DNA of 64,000 nucleotides from Verticillium longisporum (Eukaryota > Ascomycota > Sordariomycetes > Glomerellales > Plectosphaerellaceae). The notes under the pieces were generated by a model that did not search any database, was not told the origin of the DNA, and worked only from the letters and a program-made list of their open reading frames with translations. Below, in pieces: positions 46,511 through 57,563 of the stretch. Position numbers and translations under genes: made by a program. Positions within the stretch are counted from its first letter, which is position 1, and the number at the start of each line of letters is the position of its first letter. The DNA lies in the NCBI GenBank assembly GCA_019188255.1, contig JAETXT010000012.1, positions 2,542,001-2,606,000 on the forward strand. Direction: 5' to 3'.

Positions 46511-47822
46511 TTAGTTCTTCTTCTGGGCAGCCTCCTTGGCGAACACTGCGGCGTAGGGGTTGAGACGGAGCATGACCTGCTTGTTGCGCAGAGGGTTCTT
46601 CTTCTGCACGGCGGAGCGGCGGGTGGTGGGGCCGCCCTTGGCCTCGCGGATGGCCGACTGGGTCTCCTGGGAGTTGATGAGACGGCTGAGGTCAGACTGG
46701 GAGATGATGTTGGTGGGCAGGAGGAAGTCCTTCTTGAGCTCGGAGGGGGTGGTGGTGGTGCCGTAGATGGTGTCGAGGGCCTTGAAGGCGGCCGAGGTCC
46801 AGACGATGAAGCGGCCGAGGTGACCACCGGGGGCGAGCTGGAGGAGGTTGAGGTCGGTGACAGCGGAGGTCTCGACACCGGCAATGTTGCGGAAGCCGGA
46901 GATGAGCTCCTTGCCGTCAACCTCGGGGTCGTAGACGACCAGGGGCCGCGGCGCTGGCGGAAACGACGACCACGCATCTTACCCTTGCCGGCGCGGAGCT
47001 TCTTCGACTTCTTGACCTTGTCGAGGTCAGGGCCGGCACCGACTGACTTCAGGAGACCGGCGGCTGCAGAGGTATTGGCGAAAGGGGCGCCCTTGAAGGC
47101 ATCAGAGTCGATGACGAGGGGAACCTCGACGACGTTGGAGATGCGGTGGCCACGGGCGAGCAGGAGGGGAGCGACGGCAGAGGCAGCCAGGGCAGAGGCA
47201 ACAGCGTAGCGCCTGAGATCTGGTCAGTATTTTTTCTCTTCGAGTTCTGGTGCAGGAGAGGGAAAACAACATACTTCTGGCCCAGGTTGACCTTGACGTG
47301 CCACTTGCGCCAGACCTTGGTAGGGGCGAACATGCGACCGGAACGGCACATGTTACCGAAGGCAGCCTGACCGGCACGGTGGGTACCACCACCAGAGACA
47401 CGGGGAATACGGGCGACGGCACGACCTGTGGTGTTTTTGTCAGTACAAAAAAGTCCGACGACACGATATGTTCCCCCAGAGACAGCCGACGTCGAGCCTG
47501 CGCACGCCCGAAATTTTCCTTCCTGCGGAATTCCCACTCTTGCCGCGCGCAGTACCCTCGAGCAGTTCGGCTTCCCTCCCTTCGTCCTTCTCATGGGATT
47601 TCCAGGTGACGACTAACCAGTTCCCCAAGACTCGGCGGAAGTCTGTTCACCGGCCTTCTCGCTCACGGCGTAAGGCTGGCGCTTGTTCTTGGCCAGGCCC
47701 TTGTGCACATCCTGGACGATATCGGTACGGATCGGGCTGGAGAAGACGACGGGCCAGGTGTGGGTGTTGCCGGTGGCCTTGCCATCGCCGCCGATGATGG
47801 TGACAGTAGGTCGCGAAGCCAT
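46511..47822 (-). CDS. rpl4: 60S ribosomal protein L4 (uL4), one frameshift
   Basis: Core large-subunit protein lining the exit tunnel. Three coding exons: 47618-47822, 47275-47425 and 46511-47212; introns of 192 bp (GTTAGT donor) and 62 bp. The protein starts [16 protein letters not shown] and carries the uL4 core [20 protein letters not shown] and the basic loop [17 protein letters not shown]. Immediately after that loop the frame breaks at the four-base run 46942-46945: one extra C in the sense strand restores [14 protein letters not shown], and the total then is 353 codons. A functional uL4 is indispensable, so this is almost surely a sequence error. A probable 5'-UTR intron spans 47842-47933 (GTACGA, CTAAT branch-like, TTTTCCTCTGCAG). 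A long first intron and a 5'-UTR intron are common in ribosomal protein genes. Confidence 0.93.
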
Positions 47823-48488
47823 TGTGAATTGGTGATCGACCCTGCAGAGGAAAATGTCAAATTAGTTGTCTGGTTGACAGTCGAGCTGGGGTTCAGCTGC
47901 GAGTGGAAAAATTGAGGCTGCGAAATTTCGTACCTGGGTCTGGGTGGACTTCGTGCTGCTGGTTAGTGACGGGAGTGAAGGTTGCGACTCGGAGGGCTCA
48001 CGAGAGAAATTCACCAGATTATTTTCTCACAGTTGCGGTGCCCAGTTTGGTGGGCAGACCCTAAGCGGTACGTACCCACATTTGGCGAGTGGTGGGGTAC
48101 AAAGTCACGTGAGCGACTGTGAAAATCGCCGTGCGGCCGCTTCCAGCTACTTCAATTGTACACTGTGCGATGGAATCCACATTTCTGCTGTCAGTCCTGA
48201 CACTATCAACTACAGCACCAGCTGCCCAATAATTTCCTGTACATGAATTTTGCATTGTTTCAGCGCTACTCACCAACCAGTCTCCCAGTGCTGTCCATGA
48301 ATCTGCAGTTGGCAATGCTGGGGCGAACTGTCTCTCGACTGTGTCTTGACATTTTGAAGATCACTCCAACGTAGGGCAGCAGATACGCCAACAATCATCA
48401 ATGTTTCTCGTTCCTATCATATCTATCTGGTATTCTTTCTGATTTCATTATTCATATGATTGCTTCGTCGAATCTTCCATGGCCATGA
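47823..48488. promoter_or_regulatory. Promoter and leader of rpl4
   Basis: 666 bp. Besides the likely 5'-UTR intron at 47842-47933, it contains GACCCTAAG at about 48,057-48,065, resembling Tbf1-type sites used in some ribosomal protein promoters, and TCACGTGA near 48,107. Both assignments are tentative. Confidence 0.4.
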
Positions 48489-51221
48489 TCATTCCCACTT
48501 CTTCCACGTGCTGATGAGCTTTTCCATCTCCTTCTCCGTCCACTCGTCCTGTCCCCGACGCTTGTCCAGCCGGGCCAGCTCGGCGTGGATGCTCGCCTCA
48601 ATTTTCTGTCTCTCCAGCACCTTACCCTCGAGGTACTTGACATCGTTGCGCCGACATGCTTTCCTAAACACCTCGCGCATGCGCTCAGAGTAGAGTTGGC
48701 AGGTCGCGATGTTCAGTTGCTTCGGCCGCATGGAAAAGTTTCGGGCAACTTGACCGTCTTGGAGAATCCGGGGTTTCACAACGTCATCGTAGCAGTCGCC
48801 GCAGACCGTCAGTTCTGGTAAGTACTGCATGACATACCAGTTTTCTCCCGCCACAGGGCGATCCTCGCGGCACTCCGTGAACATGGAGATGCGATCAATC
48901 GTCTTGGCAAGACTTGGAATATTTGGTGCCGAGGTCGCCGCGATAGCCTGGTCGCACGTTGTTTCCATGGCGTCGAAATAAAGCACGAATCGCTTGCGAT
49001 CGGGATGGTAACGCATGGCACAAATATTATTCGAAGGCATCGCCGTTGCCTGAGTTTGTATGAAACACCCTGTAAGACTGGGCAGGAGGACTTCGATTGT
49101 TTTGGCGCATTCATAACAGACGTTAAAATCGGGCAAAGTGCCATCACGGCTTGGGTTCTGGATGGAGTACCAAGACCGCAGCACAACGCGGTCCCCGGGA
49201 CACGGCTGGCTCTGAGCAATCTTCGCAATCTGGTGGAAAAGTCGCAAATCGGGCTGGTTATTTTTAAGCGTTAATAACCAGGCGATGCGGTACCACGGCG
49301 ACGTCCCAAAGTCACAACTGATGGGCTTGTCGATAGACCTGAACAGGTTCGGCAGGAATTCACTGCGAAACGCCGACTTTCCGAAGACGCCCGAGTAGCA
49401 ATCAGGGCAGATGTTAAAGTTGTCGCAATGAGATAAGCAGAGCCAATCTGTTTTGCCAGCCACGCCTTTGGTCCTGGGGCAGTCCGGAATTTGAACAGGG
49501 CCATCTCGCCCTGTATCTTCTGAATAGCGACGGTAGGCACCCACCGGCCGGTCGACAGTGAGGCTGTTCCTGGACGGGTCGAAAGGAGCGGGCGGCCATG
49601 CTTGATCCTGACGCAGATCGAACTGTAATGTCGACGCTCGAGCTTCCGGTGTCACTGGCCTTGGGGGTCGTGTAAGGTCAACTGAATGGAATGGTTCGGG
49701 TGGCATGAAAGGCATCACAGCCGGCACCGATGCAGATGGTGTCAAAGTCGGCGGCACTCGGGAGCGGGAAAGTGGCACTCGACGCTCCTCTTCACGAGGT
49801 CCCATGATATCTTTCCGCGGCAGGATATCGTCCTCAGGATACGGCAATGTGGACTCGCGGCTACTTCGAGGCGTGGGAAAGGTGGCCGAACTGCGAGGGC
49901 CTTGCGGCTGTAAACTTTCTTCGAAGGACTTGCCAGAAATCTGCGGAGACGGGATTGGCGAAGTTGGAGCTCGTGACCTCGATCGGCCGCTCAGGGGCTT
50001 TGTACGTTCCTGAGTGGGAGTCGACAAGTAGGGCCGGTCATCGTGAATCACTGTCGATCGTCTTCGTCGGGTGTTCGAAGATGGGGCCTTGGCTGCGTAG
50101 TCACTGCTGGATGAACTACCGTCGCGTTGTTTTCGTGGTGGCGAATCTCGTCGATACGTTGAGTTACGCTGCTCGCGCCTCCGTTCGTATCGGGAAGAGC
50201 TGTCTTCTCTGTATTCGTCTCGGCGGCGAGATGGCTCGCTGGGCCGGTCATCTGACTCCTTCATAACCGGCCTAGGAGCATCGGCGTTCATGGTCGAACG
50301 TCTGGTTGCTCCTGGGCTCATGGATTGAGTGGGACGGCCGGACGTCTCTTCTGATCTCCTCTCCACTAGGTTGGACCGGCTTCGCTGCGGTGCCAGCGGC
50401 CTGCCCTGACTCTTTGAATAGTCGTAGTAGACCTTGTCGCGTCCGCCAGTTGAGTGTTTTATAACCTGCGGCGAGAGAAGCTCCTCTTTTGTCGTCGAGA
50501 CGCGCTTCCTGGTCTGAGGCGTAAAGTATTCTGGAGGTTCAAGGGCGTGGTTTGTCGATTTGCTGCGGTGGTGGTTCCTTGTCTGAGGCTCTTTCATTTC
50601 AAGTTCCGTTTCGATGCGAGGCAGATCCTGTCTGCTCTTGCGCCTCTCCAGCGGCACTCGTGGTTCTGCGAGCTTCTCATCTCCAGAGGAAGGGCCGTAT
50701 TTCCGAGCGGTATTGGCCTCGTAGTCCCCGCCTGTGCTTGCCTTTGGTTCGACCGGGGCCTCCTTATCCGCCGAGCCTTTCTTCAAAGGTGCAGTGGGGG
50801 CACTGGTGCTGCTGTCGGACGAGTTGGGGACAATGACGAAGCGTCGCTCAGGGTTATGCTCGTGAACCTCCTCTAGCAGGACCTGCTGGTCAACATCTCC
50901 TCGCGAAGGCGGTGCATCGACGGAAGCCGTGTCAAGGGATCCGTGCTCTTTGGACAGCGCTTCGGCTTCGTCTTCGACGGTCGGGGCTGGTGGACGAGGA
51001 ACGTATCGGGGTACGGAGGGCGCATTGTTTCTTGGCGGTTCGCGCAATATGACGGTCGCATGTGGTGGAGGACTCGGCCTACGCTGCTGCGTCAAAGGTG
51101 GTCCGATTCTTGCTGTGTTTTCCCGAGGCTCGTACGGCTTGGGGGTTTTCGACCTGGAAGTCGTAAAGTAGCCCGTTTGGAGTAGGCTCTCAATGTCGTT
51201 TCGGTGGTTCATGTCGACCAT
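48489..51221 (-). CDS. Large disordered Ser/Arg/Pro-rich protein with Cys-rich C-terminal domain, function unknown
   Basis: Single exon, 910 aa; I do not recognise a named family. Residues 1 to about 570 are disordered, with many RS, SP and PPR phrases, acidic and basic patches and the repeated pattern ERRKSRQD/RRREQR; they suggest phosphorylation-rich regulation. From about 575 to 890 the sequence is ordered. It contains three CxxC elements, CPDC, CYEC and CGDC, each preceded by further Cys residues (DCPRTKG...LCLSHC; QPCPGD; TECREDRP) and each followed by aliphatic stretches, as if one zinc-binding module had been repeated three times. A charged helix (about 850-910) ends the protein. Similar fungal proteins are often annotated loosely as nuclear-matrix-like. 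ATG 51221 is the first in frame; two Met residues occur within four codons. Confidence 0.8.
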   Translation of the reverse strand: MVDMNHRNDIESLLQTGYFTTSRSKTPKPYEPRENTARIGPPLTQQRRPSPPPHATVILREPPRNNAPSVPRYVPRPPAPTVEDEAEALSKEHGSLDTASVDAPPSRGDVDQQVLLEEVHEHNPERRFVIVPNSSDSSTSAPTAPLKKGSADKEAPVEPKASTGGDYEANTARKYGPSSGDEKLAEPRVPLERRKSRQDLPRIETELEMKEPQTRNHHRSKSTNHALEPPEYFTPQTRKRVSTTKEELLSPQVIKHSTGGRDKVYYDYSKSQGRPLAPQRSRSNLVERRSEETSGRPTQSMSPGATRRSTMNADAPRPVMKESDDRPSEPSRRRDEYREDSSSRYERRREQRNSTYRRDSPPRKQRDGSSSSSDYAAKAPSSNTRRRRSTVIHDDRPYLSTPTQERTKPLSGRSRSRAPTSPIPSPQISGKSFEESLQPQGPRSSATFPTPRSSRESTLPYPEDDILPRKDIMGPREEERRVPLSRSRVPPTLTPSASVPAVMPFMPPEPFHSVDLTRPPRPVTPEARASTLQFDLRQDQAWPPAPFDPSRNSLTVDRPVGAYRRYSEDTGRDGPVQIPDCPRTKGVAGKTDWLCLSHCDNFNICPDCYSGVFGKSAFRSEFLPNLFRSIDKPISCDFGTSPWYRIAWLLTLKNNQPDLRLFHQIAKIAQSQPCPGDRVVLRSWYSIQNPSRDGTLPDFNVCYECAKTIEVLLPSLTGCFIQTQATAMPSNNICAMRYHPDRKRFVLYFDAMETTCDQAIAATSAPNIPSLAKTIDRISMFTECREDRPVAGENWYVMQYLPELTVCGDCYDDVVKPRILQDGQVARNFSMRPKQLNIATCQLYSERMREVFRKACRRNDVKYLEGKVLERQKIEASIHAELARLDKRRGQDEWTEKEMEKLISTWKKWE

Positions 51222-54200
51222 GTTGGGTTGTGGTCAAGAGAAGGACAAGAACAAAGCAAACCAGTTGATCTCAGGTCGTGCTTTGCATCCTCCCAATCAG
51301 TCCCAAGGGATAGACAATCAATTTTCGGGTCGCTGATCTTCACTCCACAGGCTCGTCCGATCTGCTAAGGGAGGGTTGATCTGAGTCACACAGGCGGCAA
51401 CAGAGGCAGGCGGGGCAGGTAGAATGGGCCGTGGCCGAGTATGACGTGACCGATGCTTTGTTCAAGGCCGTAATACCAAAACAGGGTCGTTATAATTGGC
51501 AGCGTTGAGTTGAGAGAAGGGGCACCAAAGGGTGTCGTGAAGCAATCAATGTTGTTGCTGAGGAACCTTTGAGGGGAAGAACACGGCGTGGAAGCAGGCC
51601 AAAACAAAGCGGCCAGGGTGACCGACTCTCTGTCGTCAGATGGTCCGGGCTGCCCAGTTGCTGACGGTGAGACGCAGCCCCCTGTTATAAGGAATGACAT
51701 ACAGAGGTGGGGTCCAGGGACGGCATGGGGCCAACACCCCTCCAAGGTCGAGGAGCCCCGCCGCATGGTTCCATGGGTGCTGTGCTGCAATGCGTGTCCA
51801 GCACGTCGCACCTCACCTGCTCGGTTCCAGCAACCACTTCAGAGCACTCAAGTGCCTCCTTCATCACTGAGTGGGTGCCTAGGTTAGGTACCTAGACCTA
51901 GGTAGGTACCTACCTACCTACCTAAGGTACTTCCTCCAACTTCTAAGCCCGCCACACACCCACCTATCCGCATCACCACCACCAATACCACCATAAACAC
52001 GATCGTCCAACCGCACGATTTTTTCTTGCCAACCTGCATATGATCTGCTGATATGATAAAACTGAGTAGCGGTCTGGCCTGTCCTCAAACCAACGTCCAA
52101 TGACCTTAGGCTCGATGGCCGCCCATTTTAACCTCTCTACACCTTGACTCCAGGTCGGGCATCTTTGGCATACATCCTTTCACGATGCTGGCGCCAGTTT
52201 GTTGCCTCGATGCCACCAAGCCTAGCGGCTCGCAAAAGCGGCATGTCGGCTTCCAAAGAGGCCCGATCACTCCGTCAACATCTGCCTACCCATTGATTCG
52301 ATGCACTCTTGTCTCTTGGGGGCTAGGCCTCCCGGCACAGAAATGCGCGTCGTCTGAGGCGGAGCCGCTTGGCCTCCTCGGCTTGCCTCTATCCTTCGCC
52401 TTGTGAGGCTGAGAAGGTCCTTTTCCCCATACATTTCCCAATGCGTTGTGTCGAGTTCGTGCATCGCTTTCCCCGTCTTTTCCATGTCCTCGTGGTCACT
52501 GGCCAAGACGCACCACGCGCAAGCTTCGTCAAATGCTGCTTGGCTGGGCGGCGTGCGGTACATTGCCCTTCGATACCTCGTGTGACGAAAGCTCAGGGAG
52601 GTAGACTGCCGATTTTCGCTCGTCCAGCATTTTCGGGCGTCGTCTGCCATCGCGACAGCAGTTCAGATGGGGCCTGTTCAACGGCAATCTGCAGCATTCC
52701 ATCATCAGCCATCCATCCTACGGTATCTCTGCACTCAGACCATCATCCGAACACGTTTCCCCCTTCCGATCGGTGGGCGCCGGGCCGCGTACTCGGAACC
52801 GCCGCACTCACCATCGGGGCATCCTAAACCCATAGATCCAAGGAGCGGACCGTCTCTCTTGAAGCGGGGCCACGCAAGCCGGCCCGCCCTCAAGTCTCCT
52901 CACTCCCTCTCCACACTGGCTTCTAGGCCCTTCCCATGAACCCATCTTTCCCTGATTCCCGCAGATGATTTGCATTAGTTACTGCACTCGACGACTGGGG
53001 GGGGGGAAGAACCATTCAGAACTTGGCAGTTGTACAGGACATATAGATAATGTTTGTGGGTGTCACGCTGTGACACATTGCAGCATGCGCAGCTTTGGCC
53101 GATCGAGTGAGGCATCGCTACCCAAAGTCGCACGGCCGACCATGTGGGTTCATCAGGAGATTCTTCAAATAATTACCGTGCGAGATCGGCATAGTTTGTC
53201 ATTTATGTGTAGCACTTGAATGCCAAGTGGACGAACCTGATATGTCAGTCTGAGCCGACTCAAGTCTTAGTCCGGTCTTGGCTGTAGTCGACACTTCCGC
53301 CCACGACATTCAATGGCATCTTGACGGCACACTGTGCTCTTCTTCCGCCTGGTGACTCTATACATTTTGTTATATTGACTATAACCTCGTGTCGGCTTGC
53401 TTTAACTGCCGACTAATTGCTCCTTACGTTCTCTGCAGCATTTGCCTTTGGCCTTGCAGTTTGACGTGGTTTAGCTGCCGGGGTTCACCTCTGAAAACTG
53501 CAAAACGGTCATGCGTTATGGCTATCTTCATCTTGTATAGCGTGCGCTGCCTCGAGGTCAAAGGCATATTCAGTCATCCTGATGGCCAGGATCCCCGGTC
53601 GACAAACTTGCGCATTTGACTACACAAACTAGCTTCTCGATGAATGTTCCCCGAAAAGGCCACAACCTTTGGGCATAAATACATCCGGGCCCGATTCTCG
53701 GGACCGAATATACAAATCTTTCACCTCTTCGTTATGACTTGCTCCATGAGGTGCTTTTGATGACGCGATTGTGACTCTAATACGCCCTAGAAATGCTATC
53801 GACCGTCGCCAGAGCGGCCCGGGTCGCATGCAAGAATCATGTGAAGTTTGATAGCCTTATCATAGCGGCCCTCCACATGATGATATCAAGCTTCTAACAG
53901 GCCTGGATCTAGGCTTGTTTTTGAGTATTGGTATCTGCAACCCAGTAGCAGGGAGAGGCTTCATAGTCGCCAGATATTCATTGATCATCATGATTTGATC
54001 TAACCCTCAGGCGCTGCAGTCATGCATTTTCTATCATCGGTGCCAACGTAGCCCAAGATTGAGGAATGCATACAGGTTGGCCCTTGTCCATACACCTGGA
54101 GAAAAGCAGCCGTGACCAAATCATGCGGCGCACTCAGTCGGATGCTGCCTAGTCCGCATGCCATGAAACGGCCGTACATGATGCAAAGCCCGATGGCATG

Positions 54201-54852
54201 CGACGACGTTGAGTGGCACGTCTGACCAGTGCATCGGAGCAAACATATAGTCGCCCGACTACAGCCTCGAGTTTCCGGTGAGCCATGTTACCCTCGGACA
54301 TCGCCGTTCTTCACCAGATGCTCATCTGATGAACTTTCAGGCAAGAATGACATGTTGTGTCAGGTTTGTTGCAATCTTCTGGTAAGGCTCTGACCGAGAC
54401 GGAGGTCTCAAGGGCTGAAGAGTTCGGGTTGTATTTGAGAACAGCCTAAGAGTACGGCTCAACAGTCTTAGTACGGACATAGCTATTGTTTAGCCTGGGC
54501 GATAGCCAAGTAATTCAAGCCCCCTTGCGTTTCCCAGGCGGAAACAGTCTGAGGCAGGCAGTGCGCGCCCATCCGCGAGGCTTCATGCTACCGAGCAGTT
54601 GTTTTGCCACGCCAATTGTCCCTTCTAACGGCGGTATCTCTCCAAATCCAGGCTGTGAAGATTGACGAGGTAGCTCGGGCACGAAAGCCGATGCCATCTG
54701 CTTTTCTCTTGCGTAGCTGACGATTGCACTCCAAGACTGACACTACACACTCCCGCATGTCTACTTTGACATCAAGAAACACAGCAATAAGGGTTGTCCC
54801 GATAGTAATATGCCGCCTAACGCCCTGTAAAAAGCACAAAAGCCTTGTCATT
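51222..54852. other. 3.6-kb gene-poor region
   Basis: No exon chain or motif-bearing frame was found. It contains a TAGGTACC-type palindromic tract (51870-51930) and a run of ten G (about 52,997-53,006). The remainder has mixed composition with no visible repeats. Confidence 0.45.
51870..51930. repeat. TAGGTACCTA-type tetranucleotide tract
   Basis: Interleaved TAGG, TACC and CTAC units form overlapping palindromes around GGTACC. Such tracts are scattered through intergenic DNA of many Pezizomycotina. Confidence 0.75.
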
Positions 54853-55260
54853 TTACTCCTTGATCAAGAACTCTTCGATATCCTTGTCCTCCTCGTCCTC
54901 CTGTTCCTGCGCCAACCGCTCCTCCTCGGCATCCATCATCATCTTCAGGACTTCGCGCTGTCTCCTCCTCGCCTTCTTGCCCCAGTCTGCGCCCGTCGCG
55001 GCACTCTCGACGCCCTCGTCGTCCGAGTCTTCAGGTATGTCGACCTGTCCACGCAGGGAGTTGGGCGATATCTCGGCCTTGGCAGCCTCTTCGTTGGCTT
55101 CGGTGTGCTGGGCCATTTGCGAGCGGCCCGTGATCTTGAGAAGGTAGGGGCGAAGGAGGGCGTACGCGCCGACGACGATAACGATGCGGATGAACTTGTC
55201 GTACGTGAGCTCCGTGAAGGTTGAGCGCAGGTTGGCGGCCGAGCGGTTGAGGATATCCAT
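54853..55260 (-). CDS. pga2: Pga2-like protein-trafficking factor (DUF1531)
   Basis: Single exon, 135 aa. Yeast Pga2 is an ER/nuclear-envelope membrane protein needed for processing of Gas1 and alkaline phosphatase. The protein has a short N-terminal segment, one membrane helix at about 20-42 (FIRIVIVVGAYALLRPYLL), a KITGRSQMAQH motif just after it, then a soluble tail rich in Glu/Asp with a basic stretch KKARRRQREVLKMMMDAEEERLAQEQ likely to form a coiled coil. The ATG at 55260 begins MDILNRSAANLRSTFTEL, the usual start of fungal family members. Its 5' side faces the AT-rich repeat island about 500 bp away. Confidence 0.85.
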   Translation of the reverse strand: MDILNRSAANLRSTFTELTYDKFIRIVIVVGAYALLRPYLLKITGRSQMAQHTEANEEAAKAEISPNSLRGQVDIPEDSDDEGVESAATGADWGKKARRRQREVLKMMMDAEEERLAQEQEDEEDKDIEEFLIKE

Positions 55261-55756
55261 TTTTCACAAGGTAGTAGGGCGCGTGGGCGCGAGGATTGGT
55301 GATGGAGTGGATTGTAGGGAGGCTCGTTGCGCAAGGGACTCGATTTTTGGGTGCGACTGCCACTCCGTTTGTCCTGACGGGGAGGATCGTTGTTTTGAAC
55401 ACGGCAGCGTCGGATGAGGTGCGGGATTTGATGCTGTTGATGCGGAAGAAAAAAAAGTCGTGATGGAGGTCTCCGGTCTGGATCCGCCCGCATTGGGATT
55501 TGCATTCGGCTGCACCGAGCGTTGGAGTTGCGGCACCACGCGGGGCGCTGTGCCCAACACCTCGATGCGCTAGGCTTGGCAAGGGTTAGTGGGTGGATGT
55601 GACGTAAATTGGCCCTGGATGGGTATCGCACCTAAGAGAAATTGGCCGGGCGGCTCGAACTGGGTGCTGCCATTGGCCTGGGACACTGTTGGGTGCCAGT
55701 TCAGTGTACAGGTCTACTTTATAGTCAAAGAGGCTGCACATTGAGTAAGAGGCTAT
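55261..55756. promoter_or_regulatory. Upstream region of pga2, left flank of the repeat element
   Basis: About 500 bp of normal GC composition, presumably the pga2 promoter. It changes abruptly to AT-rich DNA at the inverted-repeat boundary. Confidence 0.4.
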
Positions 55757-55853
55757 AGCTCACCTGACCATTGGGTATCGACCTGAGCTGACTATTAGTT
55801 CCGCTTTTAATTTACGCTAAACCTCTTTAGGAGCTAACCTAACTATTAGGGGG
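55757..55853 (+). repeat. Left terminal inverted repeat
   Basis: It starts AGCTCACCTGACC and pairs with 57863-57959. Compared with the right copy it carries A or T at several positions where the right copy has G or C, consistent with stronger RIP decay. Confidence 0.8.
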
Positions 55854-55930
55854 TATAAGAATAGGGTGAAAGTATTAAAATAGGCTTACCTAAGATTAGC
55901 TAATTTCTCTATCTTTAATAATCTATTCTA

Positions 55931-56035
55931 AATCGATTTGGAATAGATTATGAATCGATTCGGAATAGATTATAAATCGATTCGGAATAGATTATAAATC
56001 GATTCGGAATAGATTTAGAATAGATTTAGAATCGT
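55931..56035. repeat. Minisatellite inside the element
   Basis: Four to five copies of AATCGATTCGGAATAGATTA and variants. Confidence 0.85.
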
Positions 56036-56099
56036 TTTAGATTTTTTTTTTAAGAAATAAAGAAAATAAAAGCTTTATTATATAGCTTTAATAAGCTAA

Positions 56100-56190
56100 T
56101 TATAATAGATTTAATAGTCTAGCCTTAGTAGATTTAATAGTCTAGCCTTAATAGATTTAGTAGTCTAGCCTTAGTGGACTTAGTAGAGTT
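56100..56190. repeat. Tandem repeat of a GTCTAGCCTTAGTAGATTTA-like unit
   Basis: Three imperfect copies. A similar set recurs near the other end (57717-57785) in the same orientation, where it is more GC-rich. Confidence 0.7.
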
Positions 56191-56552
56191 AATTAAGGTT
56201 CTAGGTAATGACCGAGGGTAATATTATCTTAATAGATAAAGGGATCGTTAAGAGATAAATTAATAAAGAAGTATAAGAGGAAGGGAGATATAGAAGTCGA
56301 TATATCTTAAGAAGGAGGCGTTAGAGGAAGGAACGGATCGAAGATCTTAATAGCCCTGATTTTAGCTATATACTAGTATATTTTTCGATAAGAACGGAAG
56401 TAGGCGTTTTCAGGTTGAATTAAAGTAAGTGCTCGGATTAACTCTAAAGCAAATAGGGCCTACCTAGAAGAGTATCTATTTATAATAGTTAAGGGCATTA
56501 GAATTAGATAGGGAATACTATTAGATAGGAAGTAACGATTTTACTTAAAAAT

Positions 56553-56837
56553 TGTTACGAGCATAGTGGACAGGCAGTCACGTGACCTCGGCACGTGACT
56601 ATGGGTCAGTGATCACTGTCACGTGATTCCCTTCGGTGATCACGGTATAGGGATCACTATCAGGACATCACCGTACAGTGATCATGGAACCGTGATCACC
56701 GACTAGGAAGATTCCTAGTCACATGACTAGGAGGAATAATATATAGAGAACTACTAAGGACCCTCCTAATAGAGGAGGGTATCTTAATATAATACCTTGA
56801 ATTAAATGTTTGAGATCTAAGATTACCGGTCCCTGCA
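56553..56837 (+). mobile_element. Possible solo LTR
   Basis: This 285-bp segment starts TGTTACGAGC, ends CTGCA, and has a composition unlike its surroundings, with several TCACGTGA and GTGATCAC palindromes. TG...CA ends and size fit a retrotransposon LTR. No matching target-site duplication or second LTR was found. Confidence 0.3.
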
Positions 56838-57210
56838 GCTATAACTATATTAAAAACAAAGATATATTATTATTATAAAAACCCTAAAAAGCAGGGCGGG
56901 GGAATTGCTCTATATTTAATAGACTAACCCTTAGGGGCTAGGCGTAGATAAGGCGCATAGACTACCTCTAGATCTGCAGGGAAGTAGAGTCGGTTCTACT
57001 CTAGCTTATAAGCTAAGCTAATGAAAGATAAGAGAAGTTAAACGGTTCTTATTATTTAATAGTTCTATAAAATCGTATAAAAATTATATTATTATATAGC
57101 TCCGCTTTTTCTCTTTCTTATAATATAGATATTAATATAGTTTAGCTTTTATTCCAGCTACTAGAAGGGTTATAAGACTCTATCTCCTATAAGTAGTCTA
57201 GCTAATATAT

Positions 57211-57363
57211 ACCTACTTAGTTATATAGGGTAATAGCCTATATAATAGAGTTATAACCTGCGAGACCTGCCTTATAGGCGTAGCATCCAGTCAATCCAGA
57301 GACCCTGGGTAGGCTAGACCTTTTAGTGTAGTGGCTATGCTGCACTACTCGCATTCCGTATTA
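57211..57363 (+). repeat. Direct repeat copy 1 (153 bp), transition-mutated
   Basis: It is nearly identical to 57564-57717. Its first third carries A/T where copy 2 has G/C (AATAGCC against AATGGCC, TTATAACC against TCATGACC), the pattern left by RIP. Confidence 0.85.
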
Positions 57364-57415
57364 AATAGTAGCAACTGGAAGTTCGTTCATTCGATCCCCA
57401 GTCCTAGCAGCCTAC
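57320..57415 (+). other. tRNA-like segment with A- and B-box matches (SINE candidate)
   Basis: TAGTGTAGTGGCTATGC resembles a pol III A box, and TTCATTCGATCCCC, about 60 bp downstream, resembles a B box. The segment does not fold into an intact tRNA by inspection. Its head is the end of direct repeat copy 1, which is duplicated 353 bp further on. Confidence 0.4.
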
Positions 57416-57563
57416 ACGTGGCCGCAAGGCCAGCGCAGAAGATGCGTTAGTGTGGGAGGAAGCGAGGGCTAGAGCCCCAGTTCCCAACAGCGCTACAGAG
57501 GCAGCGCTGGGAGGACCTATGAGGACATGGTCACTTTTCGCTAAGTCGGTGCATTTGATACAT

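Noticed and set aside
9454..46945. Programmed ribosomal frameshifting in tra1 and rpl4
   Set aside because: Sites lack a slippery heptamer plus downstream structure, and such recoding is not known for these genes; shared four-base runs fit read error better.
55931..56190. CRISPR-like array
   Set aside because: Head-to-tail minisatellites without unique spacers in a eukaryotic genome.
57320..57415. Functional tRNA gene
   Set aside because: A- and B-box resemblance only; acceptor and anticodon stems do not pair by inspection.
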